From Bacteroidales bacterium (lineage in GTDB: Bacteria; Bacteroidota; Bacteroidia; Bacteroidales; Paludibacteraceae): a stretch of 5,696 nt of DNA. The DNA is taken from assembly GCA_900769555.1 (NCBI GenBank), contig CAAGHA010000155.1, positions 1-5,696 on the forward strand. The letters are read 5' to 3'. The notes beneath the pieces were generated by a model. It saw nothing but the letters and a program-made list of their open reading frames with translations. It had not been told where the DNA came from and did no database searches. Shown here in pieces: positions 1 to 5,667 of this stretch (the stretch's first letter is position 1; each line of letters begins with the position of its first letter). Made by a program: the position numbers and the translations under genes.

Positions 1-69
1 AACAGAAGACCTCGTGAAAAACTTAATTTTGAGGCTCCTGTTAAATGCTTTTTCAATTCTTTACTTTAA
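1..69 (+). mobile_element. IS30-family transposase, C-terminal fragment
   Basis: The first frame is open from base 1 to a TAA at 67-69 and encodes 22 residues. They begin NRRPREKLNF and continue with an EAPVKCFF segment. This resembles the extreme C-terminus of IS30-family DDE transposases, where an NNRPRKxLxFxTPxExF motif closes the catalytic domain. The rest of the gene lies beyond the left edge, so the DDE residues cannot be seen. Just after the stop, another frame reads NFAFAIGLYKM up to a TGA at 101-103. If that is the true tail, a 1-nt frameshift lies near base 66, but I cannot confirm this. A repetitive IS is a common reason for a contig to end here. The call rests on a short motif only. 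Confidence 0.66.
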
Positions 70-140
70 TTTTGCATTTGCTATTGGACTCTACAAAATG
101 TGAAAAATAATATAGTTCACTGTGATAATTAGAGAATAAT

Positions 141-171
141 TTTGAAAAAACAAAAAAGAGTATTATCTTTG
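141..171 (+). promoter_or_regulatory. Bacteroidetes-type promoter for the rimP-nusA-infB operon
   Basis: TTTG at 141-144 and TATCTTTG at 164-171 match the Bacteroidetes primary sigma consensus (-33 TTTG, -7 TAnnTTTG) at every defined position. The 19-nt spacer fits that consensus. The inferred transcription start is about 175-178. It is the only full match I see in the 244 bases before rimP, so it probably drives the operon. It could instead produce a short RNA ending at the terminator at 199-222. Confidence 0.7.
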
Positions 172-198
172 TGCGCAAGATGAAAATCCAAGAGGAGA

Positions 199-222
199 GG
201 GGACTATAAAGTCCCCCTTTTT
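199..222 (+). terminator. Intrinsic terminator in the rimP leader (possible attenuator)
   Basis: GGGGACT (199-205) pairs perfectly with AGTCCCC (210-216) around an ATAA loop. One unpaired C (217) and then TTTTT (218-222) follow, with the T-run broken by A at 223. The T-tract lies on the + strand side only, so the terminator acts on rightward transcription. It begins about 22 nt after the inferred start site of the promoter at 141-171. It may end an upstream or IS-derived transcript, define a small RNA of about 45-50 nt, or act as a conditional terminator for the operon. The sequence alone does not decide. Confidence 0.72.
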
Positions 223-313
223 ATTGTCTGATTTTTAATGCATTATCAATAAGAATCAGTTAAAAAATGCCTCAAAGAGGGGGGTGAGATAAAAAATAAG
301 AAATTCTTAAGGG

Positions 314-781
314 ATGATAGAAAGCAGAAAAGTTAGAGATATAGTAGAATCTTATTTACAAGATACGGACTATTTTTTGGTGGATGTTGAAGTAGATAAG
401 AATAATTCTATTTTGGTAGAGGTAGATTCTGATGAGAATGTTTCATTGGAGTTTTGCGTGGAGTTGTCTCGATATATCGAGTCAAAAATGGATCGAGAAG
501 TGGAAGATTTTGAATTGGAGGTAGGATCTGCCGGTTTAACCTCGCCTTTCAAGGTGTTGCAACAATATCAAAAATACGAAGGAGAAGAGGTTGAAGTTCA
601 AGAGAAAAACGGTCCCAAATATGTTGGGACATTAGTAAATGTGACTCCGGAAAACTTTTCGTTGGAAATTACGAAGAAGGTAAAGAAGGAGGGAGAGAAG
701 AAGAAGGTAGATGTAACAGAGGTATTAACATTTTCATACGAGCAAATAAAATATACAAAATATATAATTAGATTTAAATAA
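314..781 (+). CDS. rimP: Ribosome maturation factor RimP
   Basis: RimP is a cytoplasmic assembly factor that binds the 30S ribosomal subunit during late maturation. The protein is 155 residues, a normal length for the family. Residues 1 to about 80 form the N-terminal alpha/beta domain, ending in the family signature FELEVGSAGLTSPF (66-79), the counterpart of LEVSSPGLxRPL in other RimPs. Residues about 83-155 form the SH3-like C-terminal domain, with the GTL strand at 105-107. A lysine/glutamate-rich loop (121-132) interrupts that domain. The ATG at 314 is well fixed: an in-frame TAA sits at 308-310 and the N-terminus aligns with the expected first helix. No Shine-Dalgarno sequence is evident, although GGG directly abuts the ATG. 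It is the first gene of the operon, separated from nusA by one base. Confidence 0.95.
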   Translation: MIESRKVRDIVESYLQDTDYFLVDVEVDKNNSILVEVDSDENVSLEFCVELSRYIESKMDREVEDFELEVGSAGLTSPFKVLQQYQKYEGEEVEVQEKNGPKYVGTLVNVTPENFSLEITKKVKKEGEKKKVDVTEVLTFSYEQIKYTKYIIRFK

Positions 782-782
782 C

Positions 783-2057
783 ATGGCAAAGCAAGAAGCA
801 ATCAATTTGACTGATACTTTTTCGGAGTTCAAGGAGTTGAAGAACATCGATAGGAGTACAATGATTAGCGTTTTGGAAGAATCATTCAGAAGTGTGATTT
901 CAAAGATGTTTGGGACTGATGAAAATTATGATGTAATTATCAATCCTGATAAGGGAGATTTTGAGATTTATCGTAATAGAATTGTGGTTGAGGATGCTGA
1001 ATTGGTAGATTCCAATACACAAATATCTTTGTCTGAGGCTCAAAGTTTAGATCCGGATTTTGTGGTAGGTGAAGATGTAACAGATAAGGTGGATTTTGCC
1101 TCATTTGGTCGTCGTGCCATATTAAATTTACGCCAAACTTTATCTTCAAAGATATTGGATCTTCAGAAAGATAGTATTTATAACAAGTATAAAGAGAAAG
1201 TAGGAACCATTGTAGTTGGTGAAGTTTATCAAGTTTGGAAGAAAGAGATTTTATTGTTGGATGAGGAGGGGAATGAGATGTTGTTGCCGAAAACCGAGCA
1301 AATTCCATCTGATTTCTATCGCAAAGGTGAAACAGTTCGTGCTGTTGTAGCAAAGGTAGATAATAAGAACAATAATCCTAAAATCATTCTTTCTAGAACA
1401 TCACCAACCTTCTTACAACGTTTGTTTGAGTTAGAGGTTCCTGAAATAAATGATGGTTTGATTACCATTCGTCGTATAGCTCGTATTCCGGGAGAACGTG
1501 CAAAGGTAGCCGTAGAATCGTATGATGACAGAATCGATCCGGTTGGAGCATGTGTCGGAATGAAAGGTGCGAGAATTCATGGTATTGTAAGAGAGTTGCG
1601 CAATGAAAATATTGACGTAATTAATTATACAAACAATGTTTCTTTGTTTATCTCAAGAGCATTAAGTCCGGCAAGAATTTCATCAATTCGTTTAGTTGAA
1701 GAACATAAACGAGCAGAGGTCTTTTTGCGTCCGGAGGAGGTGTCTTTGGCGATAGGTAAAGGAGGTATGAATATCCGTTTGGCAGGAATGTTGACCGATT
1801 ATCAAATCGAAGTATTTAGAGATTTGGAAGAGGGCTATGATGAAGAAGACATATTCTTGGATGAGTTCTTGGACGAAATTGAGCCATGGGTAATTGATAT
1901 ATTGAAAGGTATTGGATGTGACACAGCTAAGAATGTGTTAGAAATCCCTCGTGACGAATTGATTAAACGAACCGACTTAGAAGAGGAAACGATTGATGAG
2001 GTTATCGATATTTTGAGTGCTGAGTTTGAAGATCAAGAGACAGAGGATCAAGAGTAA
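783..2057 (+). CDS. nusA: Transcription termination/antitermination factor NusA
   Basis: NusA binds RNA polymerase and nascent RNA and modulates pausing, intrinsic termination and antitermination. The 424-residue protein shows the usual order. The N-terminal RNAP-binding domain spans about 1-130, with the FASFGRRAILNLRQ segment at 105-118. An S1 domain spans about 138-204. KH1 spans about 225-290, with its GMKG loop at 259-262. KH2 spans about 300-350, with its GKGG loop at 325-328. A single C-terminal helix-hairpin-helix domain spans about 368-414. This is shorter than the two-repeat E. coli protein and typical of Bacteroidota. The tail is acidic and ends in a small EDQET/EDQE duplication. 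The start lies one base after the rimP stop, which implies translational coupling. The stop is doubled (TAATAA). Its place in the operon fits a possible feedback effect on the leader terminator. Confidence 0.97.
   Translation: MAKQEAINLTDTFSEFKELKNIDRSTMISVLEESFRSVISKMFGTDENYDVIINPDKGDFEIYRNRIVVEDAELVDSNTQISLSEAQSLDPDFVVGEDVTDKVDFASFGRRAILNLRQTLSSKILDLQKDSIYNKYKEKVGTIVVGEVYQVWKKEILLLDEEGNEMLLPKTEQIPSDFYRKGETVRAVVAKVDNKNNNPKIILSRTSPTFLQRLFELEVPEINDGLITIRRIARIPGERAKVAVESYDDRIDPVGACVGMKGARIHGIVRELRNENIDVINYTNNVSLFISRALSPARISSIRLVEEHKRAEVFLRPEEVSLAIGKGGMNIRLAGMLTDYQIEVFRDLEEGYDEEDIFLDEFLDEIEPWVIDILKGIGCDTAKNVLEIPRDELIKRTDLEEETIDEVIDILSAEFEDQETEDQE
2028..2054 (+). repeat. Short direct repeat in the nusA 3' end
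   Basis: The 9-mer GATCAAGAG occurs at 2031-2039 and again at 2046-2054, a period of 15 bp. It encodes EDQET followed by EDQE at the very end of NusA. It looks like a small in-frame tandem duplication that lengthened the acidic tail by five residues, with one synonymous difference (GAA versus GAG). It has no obvious function. Confidence 0.6.
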
Positions 2058-2076
2058 TAACAACTAACGCTAAAAT

Positions 2077-4893
2077 ATGTCTATACGATTAAGTAAAATA
2101 GCAAAAGAGTTAAACGTGGGAGTATCCACGGTAGTTGATTTTTTAAATAGAAAAGGTCATTCTATTCCGTCCGACTTGAATTACAAGTTGACTGACGATG
2201 AGGCAGATATGCTTTATCAGGAGTTTAGTAAAGATAAGAAAATGAAAATAGACTCTGAGAAGGTTAGTCAAAAACGTCAAGTAAAGGAGAAGCGAGAAAG
2301 CGTTTCTATCGAAGGTTTTGGGGAGCAAGATGAGGTTATAAAACCGGTTATTTCGGAGGAACAAAAACCTAAAATCAAGCAGGTAGGAAAGATTGATTTG
2401 GAAAACTTGAATAAGCCTAAAAAGGTAAAAGTTGAACCTAAGCAACCTGAGATAGTTGAAAAATCTGAGCCTCAGAAAGAGGTTGTAGAAAAGTTTGATG
2501 TTGTTGAGGAACCGATAAAGAGCGAAGAGAAAAAAGAGGAGGAGGCACCAAGACGTGAAGAGGTACAAGAGACAGTTCAAGTTCCTGAAATAGAGGAAAA
2601 GCAGTCTCAAGAGAGTGTAGAGGATGATAACATGATTCGTTTATCGAAGGAGTTGAAAACCAATATCAATGTGGTTGGAAAAATTGATTTGTCTTCGATT
2701 AATCAACAAACTCGTCCTAAGAAGAAGAGTAGAGAGGAGCGTAAGAAGGAGCGAGAACAAAGGAATAAGAGTTTTGCAAAACCTCAAGATAATCAGTTCA
2801 AGTCTCAACAATCTTCGAATGCCAATAGTGATGATGATAAGAAGAAAAAACGTAAACGTATTCAGAAAGAGCGTATAGACATTGCTGAATATAAAGGAGG
2901 AGACGAGAAGGCTCGCAACAATCACGGAGGAGAGAATGGAGGTGGAAACAAGAAGAAAGGTTTCAAGAAGAATCCTATCAAACCGGAGGTGAATGAAGAG
3001 GAGGTTCAACGTCAGATTAAGGAGACGTTAGCTCGTCTTACAAACAAAGGACAAAAGACAAAAGCATCAAAACATAGAAGAGACAAGCGTGAACAACAAT
3101 CTCTAAAAATGCGTGAGCAAGAGGAATTGGAACGCTTAGAACAAAATCGATTGAAAATTACAGAGTTTGTAACTGTGAGTGAGTTGGCGACTATGATGAA
3201 TGTCTCTGTAGCTCAAGTTATCGGTACATGTATGAGTTTTGGTTTGATGGTTTCTATCAATCAGCGTTTGGATGCAGAGACCATTAATATTGTAGCCGAG
3301 GAGTTTGGTTTTGAAACAGAGTATATCAGTGTTGATGTAGCTGAGGCTATTCATGAGGAGGAGGATTCTGAAGAGGAATTATTGCCTCGTCCACCAATCG
3401 TAACGGTGATGGGTCATGTCGATCATGGTAAGACTTCCTTATTGGACTACATTAGAAATACGAATGTAATCGCCGGAGAGGCGGGAGGAATTACTCAACA
3501 TATCGGAGCATATAATGTAACGTTGGCGGATGGTCAGCAGATTACATTCTTAGATACTCCTGGTCACGAAGCATTTACGGCGATGCGTGCTCGTGGAGCG
3601 AAAGTTACCGATATTGCGATTATCATTGTTGCTGCGGATGATGATGTGATGCCTCAAACTGTGGAGGCTATTAATCATGCTTCGGTGGCAGGTGTACCTA
3701 TTGTCTTTGCGATAAACAAGATTGATAAGCCAACTGCAAATCCGGATAAGATTAAGGAGGCTTTGGCTAATATGAACTATTTGGTTGAAGAGTGGGGAGG
3801 AAAGTATCAGTCTCAGGATATTGCAGCTAAGAAGGGAACAGGTGTAGCAGAGTTAATGGAGAAGGTGTTGTTGGAGGCTGAAATGTTGGATTTGAAAGCT
3901 AATCCAAACAGAAGAGCTTCGGGTACAATCATTGAGTCGCAGTTGGACAAAGGTCGAGGCTATGTGTCAACAGTGTTGGTAAGCAATGGTACATTGAAAG
4001 TAGGAGATGTTGTAGTTGCAGGTATTCACCATGGACGTATCAAAGCAATGTTTAATGAGCGAGGTCAGCGAATCAAAGAAGCTCGTCCTGCAGAACCTGC
4101 ATTGATTTTAGGTCTTAATGGAGCTCCTCAATCAGGTGATAACTTTAATGTATTGGAGAGCGAACAGGAGGCTCGCGAAATAGCTAATAAAAGAGAACAG
4201 TTGTTGAGAGAGCACAATGCTCGTACTTCTACACACGTAACATTGGAAGAGATTGCACGTCGTAGAGCGTTAGGTAACTTCCAAGAGATGAATATCATTG
4301 TTAAAGGTGATGTTGATGGATCGGTAGAGGCATTGTCAGACTCATTATTGAAACTTTCTACAGAACAGTTCCAAGTGAATGTAATTCACAAGGCAGTTGG
4401 TCAAATTTCTGAGTCGGATGTTATGTTGGCGGCTGCGTCGGATGCTATTATAGTGGGATTCCAGGTGCGTCCTTCTCAATCGGCACGTAAAATTGCAGAA
4501 TCAGAGGATATTGACATTCGTTTGTATTCTATTATTTACGATGCAATTGAAGAAATTAAGTCGGCAATGGAGGGTATGTTGTCGCCGGAATTGAAGGAGG
4601 AGATCGTTGGGTCTGCTGAGGTTCAGGAAGTATTTAAGATTACAAAAGTTGGAACGGTTGCAGGATGTTTGGTTCGTGATGGTAAGATCAAGAGAAATAA
4701 TAAGATCCGCTTGATTAGAGATGGTATTGTTGTTTATTCGGGAGAATTGGCATCGTTGAAACGCTTCAAAGATGATGTAAAAGATGTTGCTACCGGATAT
4801 GAGTGTGGTTTGAATATTAATAACTACAATGATATTCGTGTGGGTGATGTTATAGAAAGTTATGAAGAAGTAGAAGTAAAACGCTCGCTTTAA
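2077..4893 (+). CDS. infB: Translation initiation factor IF-2
   Basis: IF-2 is the GTPase that delivers formyl-Met-tRNA to the 30S subunit and promotes 50S joining. The protein is 938 residues. Residues 1 to about 55 form an IF2_N module. Residues about 60-345 form a long, highly charged Lys/Glu-rich linker carrying two VGKIDL boxes (103-108, 200-205) and a Gly/Asn/Lys patch. A second IF2_N module lies at about 361-415. The G domain follows: G1 GHVDHGKT (446-453), G2 GGITQHIG (470-477), G3 DTPGH (493-497), G4 NKID (547-550) and G5 AAKKG (583-587), where SAK is usual. Domain II lies at about 615-710, domain III at about 735-825 (IIVKGDVDGSVEA from 740) and the fMet-tRNA-binding domain IV at about 835-935. 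The gene starts 19 nt after nusA in an A-rich spacer without a Shine-Dalgarno sequence. Its last codons form part of a terminator stem. Confidence 0.98.
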   Translation: MSIRLSKIAKELNVGVSTVVDFLNRKGHSIPSDLNYKLTDDEADMLYQEFSKDKKMKIDSEKVSQKRQVKEKRESVSIEGFGEQDEVIKPVISEEQKPKIKQVGKIDLENLNKPKKVKVEPKQPEIVEKSEPQKEVVEKFDVVEEPIKSEEKKEEEAPRREEVQETVQVPEIEEKQSQESVEDDNMIRLSKELKTNINVVGKIDLSSINQQTRPKKKSREERKKEREQRNKSFAKPQDNQFKSQQSSNANSDDDKKKKRKRIQKERIDIAEYKGGDEKARNNHGGENGGGNKKKGFKKNPIKPEVNEEEVQRQIKETLARLTNKGQKTKASKHRRDKREQQSLKMREQEELERLEQNRLKITEFVTVSELATMMNVSVAQVIGTCMSFGLMVSINQRLDAETINIVAEEFGFETEYISVDVAEAIHEEEDSEEELLPRPPIVTVMGHVDHGKTSLLDYIRNTNVIAGEAGGITQHIGAYNVTLADGQQITFLDTPGHEAFTAMRARGAKVTDIAIIIVAADDDVMPQTVEAINHASVAGVPIVFAINKIDKPTANPDKIKEALANMNYLVEEWGGKYQSQDIAAKKGTGVAELMEKVLLEAEMLDLKANPNRRASGTIIESQLDKGRGYVSTVLVSNGTLKVGDVVVAGIHHGRIKAMFNERGQRIKEARPAEPALILGLNGAPQSGDNFNVLESEQEAREIANKREQLLREHNARTSTHVTLEEIARRRALGNFQEMNIIVKGDVDGSVEALSDSLLKLSTEQFQVNVIHKAVGQISESDVMLAAASDAIIVGFQVRPSQSARKIAESEDIDIRLYSIIYDAIEEIKSAMEGMLSPELKEEIVGSAEVQEVFKITKVGTVAGCLVRDGKIKRNNKIRLIRDGIVVYSGELASLKRFKDDVKDVATGYECGLNINNYNDIRVGDVIESYEEVEVKRSL
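2383..2703 (+). repeat. Paired VGKIDL boxes in the IF-2 linker
   Basis: The IF-2 linker contains VGKIDLENLN (residues 103-112, bases 2383-2412) and VGKIDLSSIN (residues 200-209, bases 2674-2703). The spacing is 97 residues, inside otherwise low-complexity charged sequence. Both are followed by a Pro-Lys-Lys basic patch. They look like conserved short linear motifs rather than a folded domain. GKIDL boxes are, to my knowledge, a recurrent feature of Bacteroidota IF-2 linkers; their role is unknown to me. Confidence 0.6.
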
Positions 4894-4910
4894 GGGCGTT
4901 TTACTTTTTT
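4875..4910 (+). terminator. Intrinsic terminator of the rimP-nusA-infB operon, overlapping the infB stop
   Basis: AGTAAAACGC (4875-4884) is perfectly complementary to GCGTTTTACT (4896-4905), giving a 10-bp stem, or 11 bp with the A4874-T4906 pair. An 11-nt loop contains the infB TAA (4891-4893). The T-tract runs 4905-4910. The left arm falls inside the last infB codons, so a ribosome finishing IF-2 would cover it. The strength and position mark the end of the main operon transcript and separate it from cvpA. Confidence 0.88.
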
Positions 4911-5116
4911 GGTAAGTTCTATAAATTAGGTTGAGATGATTTTGAAGAGCATTTGAGTTAGTTTATTTATATTTATAAAGGAGCGATGCGAGTATTGTAA
5001 CTGAGAAATATAAGTAATTTAGCGTAAATGAATTCAAAGCATCCGGAATAGGATTTGTTACATTAAAAAACAAAAAAACGTAATTTATAGAAGTTACGTT
5101 TTAATAACGAAGGAAA
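4911..5116 (+). other. AT-rich intergenic region between infB and cvpA
   Basis: No convincing ORF occurs here on either strand. A TATATTTA element at 4968-4975 matches the Bacteroidetes -7 pattern TAnnTTTG except at the last base, but the nearest TTTG motifs (4941-4944 and 4952-4955) are 23 and 12 nt away, so spacing is poor. TTTG at 5054-5057 also lacks a properly placed partner. The region probably contains the cvpA promoter, but I cannot place it firmly. A hairpin at 5075-5102 closes the region just before cvpA. Confidence 0.45.
5062..5102 (-). terminator. Hairpin upstream of cvpA with its best U-tract on the minus strand
   Basis: AAAACGTAA (5075-5083) pairs with TTACGTTTT (5094-5102). 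The stem can extend inward through T5084-G5093, T5085-A5092 and T5086-A5091 to an ATAG loop (5087-5090), making 12 bp. Read on the minus strand it is followed by a long T-rich tail (seven T, G, six T, complementary to 5066-5078), a classic intrinsic terminator. On the + strand only TTTT within the stem follows, then AATAA, so rightward termination would be weak. It lies 14 nt before the cvpA ATG. It may block antisense transcripts coming from cvpA, or act as a leader structure for cvpA. Confidence 0.55.
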
Positions 5117-5608
5117 ATGATTGCATTAGATATTTTATTGTTGATTATCTTAGGGATAGGCTTATTCCGAGGGGCATCCAGAGGTTTGGTGATGGAGTTA
5201 TCAGGTCTGTTGGGTTTAATTGTCAGCATCTTTGTTGCTAAGAATTATTCCGAGGTTTTGATGGGTAAATTCCTAACTTTCTTTGGGATTCAAGCTGAGG
5301 TCTCTCATTTTATCTCTTTTGTAATAGTTCTTTTGTTATCATTGGTGGTTATCCATTTTATTGCCATTTTGATTTCGAAATTTATAAAATTGGTTATGTT
5401 GGATTGGCTGAATAAGTTGTGTGGTGCATTCTTTTCGGGAGTTAAGTATTTGTTGATTTTAGGGGTAATTCTTTATTCTTTTGACAAGATGAATAATGTT
5501 GTTCAGTTGGTTAGCTCGGAAGAAATTGCGAAATCAAAACTTTATGAACCGATTAAGTCAACCGCCTATTTGATATTTTCATCGGCAAAGTCATCTATAA
5601 CATCATGA
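5117..5608 (+). CDS. CvpA family inner-membrane protein
   Basis: This small integral membrane protein belongs to the CvpA family, named for the E. coli colicin V production protein. Its biochemical role is unsettled; in enterobacteria it has been linked to envelope stress and bile-salt tolerance. The 163-residue length is typical. Four hydrophobic segments are visible at about 3-17, 28-41, 65-88 and 108-121. The family signatures are the N-terminal DILLLIILGIGLFRGASRG stretch (5-23) and the NKLCGAFFSGVKYLL region (99-113), which corresponds to the usual N-x-x-G-A-x-x-G motif. The tail (about 125-163) is polar and ends in a Ser-rich stretch. AAGGA at 5110-5114 precedes the ATG but lies only 2 nt away, too close for a normal Shine-Dalgarno. 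Its stop codon overlaps the next start, so it is probably translationally coupled to that gene. The location after infB is common in Bacteroidota. Confidence 0.87.
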   Translation: MIALDILLLIILGIGLFRGASRGLVMELSGLLGLIVSIFVAKNYSEVLMGKFLTFFGIQAEVSHFISFVIVLLLSLVVIHFIAILISKFIKLVMLDWLNKLCGAFFSGVKYLLILGVILYSFDKMNNVVQLVSSEEIAKSKLYEPIKSTAYLIFSSAKSSITS

Positions 5609-5667
5609 CATATAGAGTTGGGGAAATATTAGAATTTTTAAAGGATTTAGCGCAACATAACAACAGA
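5605..5667 (+). CDS. Probable DUF2461 family protein, N-terminal fragment (cut by contig end)
   Basis: An ATG at 5605 overlaps the cvpA TGA in an ATGA arrangement, and the frame stays open for 21 codons until the adapter at 5668. The visible segment ILEFLKDLAQHNNR resembles the start of DUF2461 (TIGR02453-type) proteins, which typically read FLxxLxxNNxREWFxxNK at this point. The match breaks off exactly where EWF would be expected, because the sequence changes to adapter. The function of DUF2461 proteins is unknown. The four-base overlap indicates co-transcription and coupling with cvpA. Any residues read past base 5667 are artefactual. Twenty-one residues make this a tentative family call. 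Confidence 0.55.

Larger units (their letters stand above)
70..313 (+). other. Non-coding leader between the IS remnant and rimP
   Basis: No credible gene lies in these 244 bases. The left part (about 70-105) should contain the right terminal inverted repeat of the IS, but without the left end it cannot be delimited. The middle holds a Bacteroidetes-type promoter and then an intrinsic terminator. The stretch 223-313 is AT-rich, with a small CCTC-AAA-GAGG hairpin (270-280) and a G6 run (279-284). There is no second match to the TAnnTTTG element between the terminator and rimP. If the promoter at 141-171 serves rimP, the leader is roughly 137 nt and transcription must pass the terminator. An in-frame TAA at 308-310 lies just ahead of the rimP ATG. 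Confidence 0.6.

Noticed and set aside
1..9. The first nine bases (AACAGAAGA) recur at 5662-5670, suggesting a circular or terminally repeated contig.
   Set aside because: The right copy straddles the genomic-adapter junction, and both copies simply encode Asn-Arg followed by an Arg codon or adapter. Nine bases by chance is a better explanation than a true terminal overlap.
270..288. A CCTC/GAGG hairpin and G6 run before rimP, considered as a riboswitch, G-quadruplex or Shine-Dalgarno.
   Set aside because: The stem is only 4 bp, there are not four G-tracts, and the G-run is about 30 nt from the ATG, too far for a ribosome-binding site. It matches no riboswitch I recognise.
940..1353. A 137-codon minus-strand open frame inside nusA.
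   Set aside because: It lies entirely within a clearly functional NusA, its composition looks like a shadow frame, and it contains no recognisable motif.
2669..2878. A + strand alternative-frame ORF inside infB.
   Set aside because: It overlaps the low-complexity IF-2 linker in another frame and shows no independent coding features.
2143..3009. Long open frames on the minus strand opposite infB, rich in Leu and Phe.
   Set aside because: They mirror the Lys/Glu-rich IF-2 linker: AAG and GAG codons read backwards give Leu/Phe-rich frames. There is no sensible start context, domain or conservation signal.
5110..5114. AAGGA before cvpA as a Shine-Dalgarno sequence.
   Set aside because: It lies only 2 nt from the ATG, and Bacteroidota genes generally do not rely on such sites.
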